DNA of 64,000 bases from Flavobacterium sp. 5 (GTDB taxonomy: Bacteria; Bacteroidota; Bacteroidia; Flavobacteriales; Flavobacteriaceae), in the NCBI RefSeq assembly GCF_002813295.1, contig NZ_PHUE01000001.1:3162001-3226000 (forward strand), in the 5' to 3' direction. The stretch's first letter is position 1, and every line of letters begins with the position of its first letter. Both the position numbers and the translations under genes were made by a program. This document shows, one piece after another, positions 9,072 through 18,648 of this stretch. The notes beneath the pieces are model-generated. The model did not search any database. It saw only the letters and a program-made list of their open reading frames with translations, and was not told the origin of the DNA.

Positions 9072-10169
9072 CTATAAGTACTTAACTGGATTTGTATTTT
9101 CTTCCGATAAAATGATTGCAAAATTAAGGATTTTTTTTCTAAGATAATCAACAATATACTCTTTTGTATAGCGTTCACTTTCAAAATGTCCAATATCGGC
9201 TAATAAAAGCTGATTTTCGGCCTCATAATATTGATGATATTTTAAATCGGCTGTCAAAAAAGCATCGGCACCAGCCTGAATTGCATTTTTTATTGCAAAA
9301 CTACCAGCACCTCCCAAAACAGCAATTTTTTTTATTTTTTTTCCTGTAAAAGCTGAATGACGAATTCCATCGGATTTCATTTTGTCTTTTGCGTAGAGTA
9401 AAAAGTCTTTTTCATCCATTTCTTCTTCTAATTCACCAATCATTCCCAGGCCAATATGATTAAATGTATTTTTCATATTGTAGATTTCGGTAGCCACTTC
9501 TTCGTAAATATGATTTTCTCTAAGTGCTTTTATGATTCCAGCCTCGAGATGTTTAGCATAAACTACTTCGATTTTGGTTTCTGTACCCCTAGACATAACA
9601 CCTCTTTCTCCAACAGTTGGCTCACTTTTTTCGTTACCTTGGTAGGTAAAAGTACCTTCTGAGTTGAAACTGCATTTGTCATAATTCCCAATGCTTCCTG
9701 CTCCTGCATCAAACAAAGCATTTCGGACTTTCTCTGCATTGTCTCGAATCGTGTAGGTGACTAATTTTCGGATGTGATTTTGTTTAGGTATTAAAATTTT
9801 GGTATTTATTAGCCCCAAAGTGTCACAAAATATTTTATTTACTCCTTCTGGATGATTGTCAAGTGCGGTATGAACGGCATATATGGCGATGTCATTTTTT
9901 ATAGCTTTAAGAAGAGCACGTTCTACATAGTTTTTACCTGTTATTTTTTTTATTGCAGAAAATAAAATAGGATGGAAGCAAACAACCAAATTGCATTTTT
10001 TTGCAATGGCTTCATCAATCACATTTTCTAAAGCATCATGACAAACTAAAATGCCAGTCGCTTTTGTGTTTTCGTTACCAATTATTAATCCTACATTGTC
10101 AAAATCTTCGGCATAAGCCAATGGTGCCATTTCTTCAAGGACAGAAAGGATTTCTTTTATCGTACTCAT
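9072..10169 (-). CDS. Nif3-like dinuclear metal centre protein (YbgI/YqfO family)
   Basis: 365 residues, the long form with a PII/CutA-like insert (about 130-230) between the two halves of the Nif3 fold. Metal-site motifs are visible: CFHPILF (His66; the first of the usual two His is Phe here), VHTALDN (His100, Asp104) and GHFESE (His328, Glu332). Members have been linked to GTP cyclohydrolase 1 type 2-like activity, but the physiological role is unsettled. The first gene of a two-gene operon with the coiled-coil protein downstream (3-base gap). Confidence 0.93.
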   Translation of the reverse strand: MSTIKEILSVLEEMAPLAYAEDFDNVGLIIGNENTKATGILVCHDALENVIDEAIAKKCNLVVCFHPILFSAIKKITGKNYVERALLKAIKNDIAIYAVHTALDNHPEGVNKIFCDTLGLINTKILIPKQNHIRKLVTYTIRDNAEKVRNALFDAGAGSIGNYDKCSFNSEGTFTYQGNEKSEPTVGERGVMSRGTETKIEVVYAKHLEAGIIKALRENHIYEEVATEIYNMKNTFNHIGLGMIGELEEEMDEKDFLLYAKDKMKSDGIRHSAFTGKKIKKIAVLGGAGSFAIKNAIQAGADAFLTADLKYHQYYEAENQLLLADIGHFESERYTKEYIVDYLRKKILNFAIILSEENTNPVKYL

Positions 10170-10503
10170 CTTTTTTAATCTTTTTTTGGGTATTTTATTA
10201 GTCTGTACGCTGTAAAATTAACAATATAATCAGTTGTTAGTATTTTGTATTGTTAGTGTTACGATGTTTTTAAAATTTCCGTCCAAAGATAAAATATTAT
10301 ACATTCGAAATATAAATTTATATCGAAAAATTATTATTTCATTTGCTATTTTATATGGCTTTTTTTATTAAGTGGTTAAGTATAATTATAGCATCAAAAG
10401 GTATAGTTATTTATATCTCATAAATAAACAAGATATTTATCAATCAAGAAAGTATCTGAGAAATCAAAAACACGATGAATTATAGGCTGGTGTAGTTAGA
10501 ATA
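10170..10503. other. Non-coding gap upstream of the Nif3 operon
   Basis: AT-rich. The only candidate signal is a minus-strand TATCTTTG (10284-10291) about 115 bases before the Nif3 gene, with no clear -33 box. No RNA gene or repeat was seen. Confidence 0.5.
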
Positions 10504-11775
10504 TTAATATGATTTTGCTTTTAATTCTTTGTATTCAGCAGTCATCTCCAAAGCATTGTAAACACTTAAAAGGCTTTTAGATATCTCTTCGTCTTGAGGA
10601 TTCATTTCATTTGCTTTTTGAAGATAAGGAATTGTGCTTTTATACATATCATCTCTTTTTACTTTTAAAATGTCATATTTTTTCATTTCTACTGGAGAAG
10701 TTCCTAATTTATCCATGTCTTCATTTATCGTGGCTACTTCTTCCAATTTTAAAACTGATAAATTTATATAGGCATTTATGTATTTAGGATCAATTGTAAC
10801 GGCTTTCAAATAAAAATTTTCAGCTTCAGTAATGTTTTTTGCTTTTGCACTAAGAACTCCCAAATTATAAATTACATTGACATCATTTGGATTAGTTTTT
10901 AAAATCGGAGCTATTGTTTTTTTATAAGATTCATAGTCTTTGGATTCCAAAAATAAATCAGCTTCTGTCAATACCAAAGAAATGTCTTCAGGATTTTTTA
11001 TTCGCGCATCTGAAATTACTTTTTTAGCTTTTTCCCGATCTCCATTCTGAGCATAAAGAAGGGCCATATTTTTATAAATTTCACCTCTTTTGGATTGTCT
11101 TTTTTCAGTTCTGGGTTTTTCATGTGTTCCAGCTTGAATAGAAAGTTCCCTGTCATAATTTGTTGCAAAATTATTTTCCGTTTTGGTTGTTCTGTTTATT
11201 GCAAAATAATTAGTGCCAATTCCGGAATAATTAATAGCTTTAAGTGTTTCGTAATGTTTAAGAGCTGTTGTGAAATCTTTTCCATTTACAAACGCAGATG
11301 CAGCATTATATAGATTAATAGTATCTTTTTGATCCAGTAAATAAGCTTCATAGCGTTCATTGGCACTGTCAATGAATTTTTTCTCTTTGGAGTCATTATC
11401 AGCTATTTTTTCCAATCTCTCTTTAATACTTTTATAAGAACTCTGAATCTGACCGGAATATCTTCTTTTTCCGGATTCAGATTCAATTTTGATTGTTTCT
11501 TTGTATGATCTTACGGCCAAAACTAAGTTTTCACCTTCACCTATTTTTTTATCAGCTAATCCTAATAAAGCATTTCCCTTAATAAAATAATATTGTGCTC
11601 TTTCTTCGTTATTGGAATTATAAATTTGATATTCAATACTTTTAAGGATAGTTATTGCGCCTTGTAGATTTCCACTGCTCATTTCTTTTTCAGCTTCTTT
11701 TATTTTATCTTTTTGAGCTTCGATTGTTCCGGTAAACAGTAATAAGATTAAAACAATAATGTAGTTTTTTTTCAT
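10504..11775 (-). CDS. Exported TPR-repeat protein
   Basis: 423 residues. A signal peptide ends near residue 20 (TIEAQ), placing the protein in the periplasm or envelope. Several TPR-like helical pairs can be seen, clearest at AITILKSIEYQ, ALKHYETLKA, ALLYAQNGDREKAKKVI, NLGVLSAKAKNITEAENFY and AYINLSVLKLEE. The family is common in Bacteroidota and probably acts as a protein-protein scaffold; no partner is indicated by the neighbours. It stands alone between two long gaps. Confidence 0.85.
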   Translation of the reverse strand: MKKNYIIVLILLLFTGTIEAQKDKIKEAEKEMSSGNLQGAITILKSIEYQIYNSNNEERAQYYFIKGNALLGLADKKIGEGENLVLAVRSYKETIKIESESGKRRYSGQIQSSYKSIKERLEKIADNDSKEKKFIDSANERYEAYLLDQKDTINLYNAASAFVNGKDFTTALKHYETLKAINYSGIGTNYFAINRTTKTENNFATNYDRELSIQAGTHEKPRTEKRQSKRGEIYKNMALLYAQNGDREKAKKVISDARIKNPEDISLVLTEADLFLESKDYESYKKTIAPILKTNPNDVNVIYNLGVLSAKAKNITEAENFYLKAVTIDPKYINAYINLSVLKLEEVATINEDMDKLGTSPVEMKKYDILKVKRDDMYKSTIPYLQKANEMNPQDEEISKSLLSVYNALEMTAEYKELKAKSY

Positions 11776-12204
11776 AATTAGAGAATTGTAGGTTAAACAA
11801 ATTTGAAGTTTTTTGTCGTGCTTAATAATATCAATTATGTTATTTTTTTGTGTAAAATCATGTTGTTGAACAAGATTTTTAACAAAAATAGCATTAAAAA
11901 TGAAGTAGTTATGGTTTTTTGTAGAAATTTCATTGTTGGTAAATAGATTTCTGAATAAGATAAAAAACGCTATGTTAATTTAAAGTTATCATAATTACAC
12001 CTACCTTTTTTTATTAAATATGAATACGAGAAATTTATCTTAATTTTGGTTGAGCTAATGTCAAGTTGTAATTTTTGCGATAAAATAAAATGAGATAATT
12101 TTTTTGAGATTTGAGAGGTATTACTGTTGCCTATTTAATTGTTTTGACCTTTTTTAGGTTTGGGATTGCTTTCGCTTTTATCATAAAATGTTTACTTTCG
12201 TAAA
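11776..12204. other. Divergent non-coding gap between the TPR gene and lpxK
   Basis: AT-rich, no frame and no RNA recognised. It must hold both divergent promoters. A TACTTTCG at 12193-12200, one base off TAnnTTTG, ends 4 bases before the lpxK ATG and would give an almost leaderless lpxK mRNA. Confidence 0.5.
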
Positions 12205-13230
12205 ATGAATTTACTTCGAAAAATATTGTTTCCGTTTGCTGTTTTGTATGGCTTTATCACGGGTATTCGGAATTTTCTTTTTGATAAAGGGTTTTTAAAA
12301 TCATATTCTTTTGATTTGCCTGTAATTGCTGTGGGAAATCTTAGCGTAGGGGGAACAGGAAAAACACCGCAAATTGAATATTTAATTCGATTACTTTCTG
12401 GTCAATATAAGGTTGCTACTTTGAGTAGAGGTTATAAGAGGCAATCTGAAGGTTTTGTTTTGGCTAATGAAAATTCGGATGCAGTACAATTGGGAGACGA
12501 ACCCTTTCAGTTTTATCAAAAATTTAAAAATATTCAGGTTGCAGTTGATGCAAATCGAAAGAATGGTATTGAACAGTTGCTTTCTGGCTCAATTAAACCA
12601 GAAATTATTTTATTGGATGATGCCTTTCAACATCGAAAAGTAAAAGCAGGTTTTTATATTATGCTTACTTCATATGATGATTTGTATTGTAATGATTTCA
12701 TATTGCCTACAGGAAATTTACGTGAAAGTCGAAGCGGTGTACAAAGAGCTGATATTGTAATTGTTACAAAATGCCCGCCTAGTCTATCTTTGGATGCTCA
12801 AAATGCTATTAAAAAGGAATTAAATCTTTCTCCTAATCAAAGTTTGTTTTTTACTTTTATTGAGTATGATGAGGTAGTTTATTCAAATAAAAAAACGATA
12901 CAAGCAAATGATATTAAATCAATGGATAAATTGCTTTTAGCTGGTATTGCAAAGCCTGAATCATTTTTTGCCTATTTGAAACATGATAATGACGAATGCT
13001 TAACTTTTCCAGATCATCATCATTTTAACGAAAGTGAATTACAGGAAATTAAGAAAAAAGCAAATGGTGGAATTATCGTAACAACCGAAAAAGATTATGT
13101 TCGATTAAAAGGAAGTATTTTAAGTGAACAGCTTTATTATTTACCAATAAAAAGTTCTTTTCTTTCAGGTAGTGATGATTTTAATAAAAAAATTTTGAAT
13201 TATGTGGGACACAGTACAAGAAACAGTTAA
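12205..13230 (+). CDS. lpxK: Tetraacyldisaccharide 4'-kinase LpxK
   Basis: 341 residues. This inner-membrane-associated enzyme phosphorylates the 4' position of the lipid A disaccharide to give lipid IVA. The diagnostic P-loop region VGNLSVGGTGKTP spans residues 43-55. LDDAFQH follows near 140 and TTEKDYVRL near the C-terminus. The N-terminus is hydrophobic, in line with membrane association. The end overlaps the start of the purine nucleoside phosphorylase gene by 29 bases in another frame, so the two are probably co-transcribed and translationally linked. Confidence 0.97.
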   Translation: MNLLRKILFPFAVLYGFITGIRNFLFDKGFLKSYSFDLPVIAVGNLSVGGTGKTPQIEYLIRLLSGQYKVATLSRGYKRQSEGFVLANENSDAVQLGDEPFQFYQKFKNIQVAVDANRKNGIEQLLSGSIKPEIILLDDAFQHRKVKAGFYIMLTSYDDLYCNDFILPTGNLRESRSGVQRADIVIVTKCPPSLSLDAQNAIKKELNLSPNQSLFFTFIEYDEVVYSNKKTIQANDIKSMDKLLLAGIAKPESFFAYLKHDNDECLTFPDHHHFNESELQEIKKKANGGIIVTTEKDYVRLKGSILSEQLYYLPIKSSFLSGSDDFNKKILNYVGHSTRNS

Positions 13231-14014
13231 TTACATTAAAGGCAAAATAAATTTTGACCCGGAGTATGGTATAATTTTAGGATCAGGATTGGGAGGCTTT
13301 ACTGAGGAAATTGAAATTGAATATGTATTGCCTTATGAAGAAATTCCTAATTTTCCTGTTTCGACAGTCGAAGGACATAAAGGAGCATTGGTTTTTGGGA
13401 CTATCGGGAATAAAAAAGTTGTTGCTATGCAAGGTCGCTTTCATTTTTATGAAGGATATTCCATGAAAGAGGTAACTTTTCCAGTTAGGGTGTTGAAATA
13501 TTTGGGAATTGAAAAATTAATAGTTTCAAATGCTTCAGGAGGTGTGAATCCAAATTACAAAGTGGGCTCTATTGTAATTATTAAAGATCATATTAATTTT
13601 ATGCCAGAACATCCTTTAAGAGGAAAGAACGACGAGCGCTTTGGTCCAAGATTTGTAAATATGAGCCAGCCTTATTCGGTAGAAATGATTGCTAAAGCTA
13701 AACTCATTGCACAAGAATTTAATATAGAAATTCACGATGGCATTTATTTAGGTCTGCAAGGGCCAACTTTTGAAACCTTGGCAGAATACAAAATGGTCAA
13801 AATTTTGGGAGCTGATTGTGTGGGAATGTCTACTGTTCCGGAGGTTATTGTTGCTCGTCATATGGAGTTGGAAACCTTTGGCGTTTCCATTATTACCGAT
13901 ATGGGTGATGAGGAAAGTATCCTTACCGTTTCACATGATGAGGTTTTACAAGCTGCAAAAAGTGCTGAACCTAATTTACGAATGCTTATTAAAGAACTTA
14001 TTATAAGGAATTAA
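13202..14014 (+). CDS. Purine nucleoside phosphorylase, trimeric type
   Basis: 270 residues. It catalyses phosphorolysis of (deoxy)inosine and guanosine in purine salvage. Motifs of the low-molecular-mass trimeric class are present: GSGLGGF near 28-34, VEGHKGALVFG, QGRFHFYEGYS, SNASGGVNP and VGMSTVPEVIVA with ITDMGD downstream. The chosen ATG lies inside lpxK; it gives the normal family N-terminus WDTVQETVNYI. The stop overlaps the convergent histidine-kinase stop by 4 bases, leaving no room for an intergenic terminator. Confidence 0.95.
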   Translation: MWDTVQETVNYIKGKINFDPEYGIILGSGLGGFTEEIEIEYVLPYEEIPNFPVSTVEGHKGALVFGTIGNKKVVAMQGRFHFYEGYSMKEVTFPVRVLKYLGIEKLIVSNASGGVNPNYKVGSIVIIKDHINFMPEHPLRGKNDERFGPRFVNMSQPYSVEMIAKAKLIAQEFNIEIHDGIYLGLQGPTFETLAEYKMVKILGADCVGMSTVPEVIVARHMELETFGVSIITDMGDEESILTVSHDEVLQAAKSAEPNLRMLIKELIIRN

Positions 14015-16191
14015 GAATTGCTAAAATTTTGTGCAATTGTTGTGTAGAAATCTTCTGGAATAAAAGGTTTTGTAATTACATCTGTCATACCATAAGAGAT
14101 CAACATTTCTCTGTTTTCATTTAATGAAATAGCTGTAAGTGCAATAATAGGAGTTGTAATATCAAACTCTCTAATTTGTTGAGTAGCAATAGTTCCATTT
14201 ATGCCTAATAGATGTACATCCATTAAAACTAAATCATAAGTATTATTTTTTAAAATTTGAATTGCTTCTTCACCATTGTCCAAAATAGTGCATATCATTT
14301 CTTTTCTTGAAAGCATTTTTTTGGTAATCATTTGGTTGATTTTGTTGTCTTCAACTAATAATATTTTTTTGTCTTTGAATATTTCTGGATTGTAATTTTT
14401 ATCTTTTGATTTGATTTGAACTGGTTTTGTGTCTGCTTTAAAATTCAATTCGAATGAAAAAGTAGAGCCTTCACCAACAGTGCTTTTTAATCTAATGCGC
14501 CCGCCTAACATTCGAACGAGTTTTTTTACAATGGTTAATCCTAAACCAGTACCACCGAATTTTCTATTGATTTCAACTGATCCCTGAGAAAAACTCTCGA
14601 AAACTGTTTCTAATTTTTCTTCTGGAATTCCAATTCCAGTGTCAATAATTTGGAAATAGACTGTAGCATTTTCGTTGGTACTGTTTCTTAAACGTGCTAT
14701 AACGCTAACAGTACCATTGTTGGTAAACTTAAGTGCGTTATTGATTAGGTTCATGAAAATTTGAGATAATTTTGTTGGATCACCAATTAAATTTTCCGGA
14801 ACATTCGGATCAATTTTTAGAATAAATCTGTTATTATTTATGGTAGCAATTTCTTTAAGGGAATTTTGAATATCACTTAATAATTGTTTAAGATTAAAAG
14901 AAATATATTCAATTTCCATCTTGTTGGAATCTATCTTGTTTATTTCTAATATGTCATTGATAAAATTAGTCAAATAATTACCGGAGAACTTCAATGAAGA
15001 CAGGTAGTGCATTTGTGTTTTTTTTGGATTTTCTTCTAAAAGTAAATGAGTTATTCCGTTAATTGCATTTAGCGGTGTTCGAAGCTCGTGACTTACTGTT
15101 GATAAAAATTCTGACCTTGCTTTTGAAGCCTCTTCGGCTTTATTTTTGGCAGCAATCAATTCATTGTTTTTTTCTTTTAATAATAAATTTGATTGATTAC
15201 GTATAATATTGTTTTTGTAAAGAGATAAACTTAATAGGGAGAGGATGGAAATAATAGCAATAGCTAATATGCTAATTAGCTTAGAGAACTTGTCATTTTT
15301 TTCTTGCTCTTTGTTTTCTTTTGCCTTTAGTAAATCTTCTTGAATTCGTTGCGATTCTTTAAATGCTTCGTAATCGTTGACACCTAGCTTTTCATCATTT
15401 GCAAGAACAATACTTTCTTTTAAATTCAGATGTTGTTTTAAATAAGTGTAAGCAGAAGTCTTGTCTAATAGTTTGTCGTATACTGTACTTAGGGCTAATA
15501 AAATGCTTGACTTTTGATTAAGATCTTTACCTTTTCTATTTAATTCCAGTGCTTTATTGAAGTAGATTAAAGCCAAGTTATATCGTTTGTTTTTGGCTTC
15601 AATAGTTCCTATTTGGTATAGTGCTTCTGCTTTTGTGTTTGCTAAAACAGTATTTTCTGGTTTCGCGGCAATGATCGTAAAAAAAGCTGATGCTAATTTA
15701 TCATTGCCCTTTTTTTTGGAAAGTATTCCTTTTTGCAGATTAATTAAATCAACATCTTTTTTAATGTTTAAATTTTCTTTAATTTTTTCGGCTTTGAGAA
15801 TAGAAGTTTCAGCAAGATCATATTTCTTTTTTTCAATATAAACCAAACCGATGTAATAGTATGCGTTGGCCACTTTGTTATTAGGTTTTCTAGAAATACT
15901 ATTGAATATTACAATGCTTTTGTTGAAAATTTCAAGAGCGTCATTGTGAAGTTTTAGATCAAAGTATATTTTGCCTAAGTTGAAAGTTTGATTGGCTTCG
16001 TCTTCAATTTTATTGTTCTTTTTACAATAATTTATTGATTTCTGAGTATATGATAAAACATCTTTATAGTTATTTTCTTTTACATTTTCTGCAGCTAATT
16101 TTGAGTAATATGCAACGCTGTCTATTGACACTCTTTTTTGAGGATAGAGTAGTGTTTGAAAGAAAAATAATAATAATAAGAAGTATTTCAT
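14011..16191 (-). CDS. Hybrid sensor histidine kinase with TPR sensor and receiver
   Basis: 726 residues. Order: signal peptide (1-17), a periplasmic TPR-like region (about 25-265), a short linker, one membrane helix (about 305-325) and a coiled linker. HisKA follows with phospho-accepting His368 (STVSHELRTPLN). HATPase has N box FMNLINNALKFT (479-490), G1 DTGIGIP (517-523) and G2 GGTGLGL (546-552). A C-terminal receiver has Asp658 (LVLMDVHLLG). There is no DNA-binding domain, so output must go through a phosphorelay or a separate regulator, which is not adjacent. The stimulus is unknown. Confidence 0.94.
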   Translation of the reverse strand: MKYFLLLLFFFQTLLYPQKRVSIDSVAYYSKLAAENVKENNYKDVLSYTQKSINYCKKNNKIEDEANQTFNLGKIYFDLKLHNDALEIFNKSIVIFNSISRKPNNKVANAYYYIGLVYIEKKKYDLAETSILKAEKIKENLNIKKDVDLINLQKGILSKKKGNDKLASAFFTIIAAKPENTVLANTKAEALYQIGTIEAKNKRYNLALIYFNKALELNRKGKDLNQKSSILLALSTVYDKLLDKTSAYTYLKQHLNLKESIVLANDEKLGVNDYEAFKESQRIQEDLLKAKENKEQEKNDKFSKLISILAIAIISILSLLSLSLYKNNIIRNQSNLLLKEKNNELIAAKNKAEEASKARSEFLSTVSHELRTPLNAINGITHLLLEENPKKTQMHYLSSLKFSGNYLTNFINDILEINKIDSNKMEIEYISFNLKQLLSDIQNSLKEIATINNNRFILKIDPNVPENLIGDPTKLSQIFMNLINNALKFTNNGTVSVIARLRNSTNENATVYFQIIDTGIGIPEEKLETVFESFSQGSVEINRKFGGTGLGLTIVKKLVRMLGGRIRLKSTVGEGSTFSFELNFKADTKPVQIKSKDKNYNPEIFKDKKILLVEDNKINQMITKKMLSRKEMICTILDNGEEAIQILKNNTYDLVLMDVHLLGINGTIATQQIREFDITTPIIALTAISLNENREMLISYGMTDVITKPFIPEDFYTTIAQNFSNS

Positions 16192-16265
16192 GTGTTGCTA
16201 TTTAGGATATGTGTTATCTCAGTATAGTAACTTATAGGTGATTACTTATATTTGTTTCACTAAAT

Positions 16266-17267
16266 TTATTTTTTATTAAAACTCAATAATGAAATTAGAT
16301 CAATGATTCGGGAAGAGTATCCAATTTCGTTATCATACCAACCTACTACTTTTACCATTTTATCGATTACGGAAGTAAGCTGAGAATCAAATATACATGA
16401 ATTTTTGTTACCAAGTACGTCTACCGATACAATTGGATCTTCAGTGTATTCTAAAATCCCTTTCAAATTGGTTTCTGAAGCTAGTTTAAATGCTTCATTT
16501 ATCTCTTCTATTGTTACATTTTGTTTTACATTGAATGTAATATCAGTTAGAGAACCATCTGGTACTGGGACACGAATGCCGCAGCCACCCATTTTACCAT
16601 CTAGGGTTGTGAAAATTTTGGTTAAGGCTTTTGCAGCTCCAGTTGTTGTTGGAACAATGGATTGACTTGCTCCTCTGGCTCTTCGTAAATCTTTATGAGG
16701 CTGATCGTGTAAACTTTGGTCAGTAGTAAAGGAGTGGATAGTTGTGATATAGGCTTGTTCAATACCACAAAGCTCTTCAATGACTTTAATCATAGGAGCA
16801 GCATTGTTTGTGGTGCAACTTGCGTTGGATATAATGACCTCAGTTCCGTCAAGAATAGATTCATTAACGCCTAATACAATTGTTTTTATACTATCTACTT
16901 CAGATGGTGCAGACAGGATAACTTTTTTAGCTCCAGCCAAAATGTGAGCATTAATTTCATCAAAAGTTTTATATTTTCCAGTAGATTCTACAACAAAATC
17001 GATGTCAATGCTTTTCCAATCTAGGTTAGAAATGTTTTTTTCATGGAAAAATAAAAAATGTTTTCCATCAACTAAAATTCCTTTTTCGTCATGGTTTACT
17101 TTAAATGGTAAAACGCCATGAATACTGTCGTATTTTATCAAATGTGCCATCGTTTTTTTGTCGGCAATATCATTGATGGCAACTACTTCAATAGAAGGGT
17201 GGTTTAATAGAAGGCGAAATAAATTTCTTCCAATTCTTCCAAAACCATTAATAGCTATTCTTGTCAT
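16266..17267 (-). CDS. gap: Glyceraldehyde-3-phosphate dehydrogenase
   Basis: 333 residues. N-terminal NAD-binding motif INGFGRIGR (6-14) and Asp33 in INDIAD suggest NAD preference. The catalytic Cys151 lies in SNASCTTNN, with His178 in TTIHSFTTDQ and the C-terminal WYDNEIGYSSR. It converts glyceraldehyde-3-phosphate to 1,3-bisphosphoglycerate in glycolysis or gluconeogenesis. The phosphate-binding loop has SLHDQPHKDLRRAR, slightly unlike the commonest consensus. It lies between the kinase and lipA on the same strand, separated by short AT-rich low-complexity spacers. Confidence 0.96.
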   Translation of the reverse strand: MTRIAINGFGRIGRNLFRLLLNHPSIEVVAINDIADKKTMAHLIKYDSIHGVLPFKVNHDEKGILVDGKHFLFFHEKNISNLDWKSIDIDFVVESTGKYKTFDEINAHILAGAKKVILSAPSEVDSIKTIVLGVNESILDGTEVIISNASCTTNNAAPMIKVIEELCGIEQAYITTIHSFTTDQSLHDQPHKDLRRARGASQSIVPTTTGAAKALTKIFTTLDGKMGGCGIRVPVPDGSLTDITFNVKQNVTIEEINEAFKLASETNLKGILEYTEDPIVSVDVLGNKNSCIFDSQLTSVIDKMVKVVGWYDNEIGYSSRIIDLISLLSFNKK

Positions 17268-17345
17268 AAGATTTAAAGTCTTAAAATCTAAAGTCTTAAA
17301 GTCAATATTTCTTGCCTTTCGACTTTCTGACTTTCTAACATTCGA

Positions 17346-18215
17346 CTATAATATATGTTTTTGTGCTTTATATGAAGATCGTACCAAAGGACCACTTTCT
17401 ACATGACGGAAGCCAAGTTGCAAACCATACTCTTCATATTTTTTGAATTGCTCTGGCGTTATGAATTCTTTTACAGGGAGGTGTTTTTTACTTGGTTGTA
17501 AATACTGACCAATAGTAACAACATCAACGTTCGCATTTCTTAAATCACGCATGGTCTGGAAAACTTCTTCTTCTTGTTCACCAAGGCCTAACATAATTCC
17601 AGATTTAGTTCTGTTAATCCCTTTTTCTTTAAGATATCTTAAAACTTCTAAGCTTCTGTCGTATTTTGCTTGTATGCGTACTTCACGAGTTAATCTACGA
17701 ACTGTTTCTACATTGTGTGATACTACTTCAGGATTAGCTTCTACGATACGATCGATGTTTCTTTCGATACCTTGAAAATCAGGAATCAATGTCTCTAAAG
17801 TTGTGTTTGGGTTCATTCTACGAATGGCTTTTACAGTTTCAATCCAAATAATTGAGCCACCATCTTTCAAATCATCTCGGTCAACACTTGTGACTACAGC
17901 ATGTTTTATATTCATTATTTTGATTGAACGAGCTACTTTTTCAGGTTCATCCCAATCTACCGTTTCAGGTCTTCCGGTTTTTACACCACAAAAACCACAA
18001 GAACGCGTACAGACATTTCCTAAGATCATAAAAGTGGCAGTTCCTTCACCCCAGCATTCTCCCATATTTGGGCAACTTCCAGAAGTGCAAATAGTATTCA
18101 AGCTATATTTATCGACAAGTCCTCGAAGTTCTGTATATTTTTGTCCAATTGGTAGTTTTACCTTTAACCATTTTGGTTTTCCAACGGGTAATGTATTATC
18201 TAAAATAGTTTCCAT
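17346..18215 (-). CDS. lipA: Lipoyl synthase LipA
   Basis: 289 residues. A radical-SAM enzyme that inserts two sulfurs into octanoyl groups on lipoyl domains. Both clusters are visible: auxiliary cluster cysteines 43, 48 and 54 ([12 protein letters not shown]) and the SAM cluster CxxxCxxC at 69, 73 and 76 (CTRSCGFC). The C-terminal serine ligand region GPLVRSSY is present. A -7 box TATCTTTG on the minus strand lies 18 bases upstream of the ATG, so it has its own promoter. Confidence 0.98.
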   Translation of the reverse strand: METILDNTLPVGKPKWLKVKLPIGQKYTELRGLVDKYSLNTICTSGSCPNMGECWGEGTATFMILGNVCTRSCGFCGVKTGRPETVDWDEPEKVARSIKIMNIKHAVVTSVDRDDLKDGGSIIWIETVKAIRRMNPNTTLETLIPDFQGIERNIDRIVEANPEVVSHNVETVRRLTREVRIQAKYDRSLEVLRYLKEKGINRTKSGIMLGLGEQEEEVFQTMRDLRNANVDVVTIGQYLQPSKKHLPVKEFITPEQFKKYEEYGLQLGFRHVESGPLVRSSYKAQKHIL

Positions 18216-18233
18216 ATTTCAATTTTCAGACTG

Positions 18234-18241
18234 CAAAGATA
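18234..18241 (-). promoter_or_regulatory. Putative -7 promoter box of lipA
   Basis: Minus-strand TATCTTTG matches TAnnTTTG, 18 bases before the lipA start. No TTG at 19 bases upstream of it. Confidence 0.5.
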
Positions 18242-18561
18242 AGGAATGTTGTTTTAGAATTAGAGTTCCATATTTGTGAATTTTAATAAAACTTGTTGGG
18301 TTATTGAGCTGATTTTAGGATTTTAAAAAATATTAACTTGAATTCGATTGCAATTTTAAATAAATGGCAAAAATGCATTAATATTTCTTTTTAGTCCTGA
18401 TCTCTTAAATTACTACCGCAATTACCGTTGTCTTTTTGTTTGAAAAACAAAGATAAAATGAAGAACTGAAACTATATTTTAAAAAGCTAAATGTTTCTCC
18501 TTCAAAAGAAATAATACAATTTCAGTTTTAATTAAATTAATTTTTGAGTTTTAAAGGTTTT

Positions 18562-18603
18562 AAAATACGGAATTTAATAATAAAAGAAAATTCCGTATTT
18601 TTT
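18562..18603 (+). terminator. Perfect 14-bp hairpin with T-run, no gene upstream on the same strand
   Basis: AAAATACGGAATTT (18562-18575) pairs with AAATTCCGTATTTT (18588-18601) around a 12-base loop and is followed by more Ts. It looks like a terminator, yet it sits just upstream of the M48 gene promoter box, with no plus-strand gene before it. Confidence 0.55.
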
Positions 18604-18614
18604 AATACTTGTAG

Positions 18615-18622
18615 TATCTTTG
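18615..18622 (+). promoter_or_regulatory. Putative -7 promoter box of the M48 protease gene
   Basis: TATCTTTG fits TAnnTTTG, 26 bases before the ATG. No TTG was found 19 bases upstream; that position falls in the hairpin arm. Confidence 0.5.
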
Positions 18623-18648
18623 TTTATTAAATATAAATCAAATATAAG

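Larger units (their letters stand above)
18216..18648. other. Divergent non-coding gap between lipA and the M48 protease gene
   Basis: It holds a -7 box for each flanking gene and, at 18562-18601, a long perfect hairpin followed by Ts. No protein-coding frame was found. The hairpin faces no upstream plus-strand gene, so a short untranslated RNA is possible (see findings). Confidence 0.55.

Noticed and set aside
17803..18279. 158-residue plus-strand frame
   Set aside because: Entirely antisense to lipA, whose catalytic motifs are intact.
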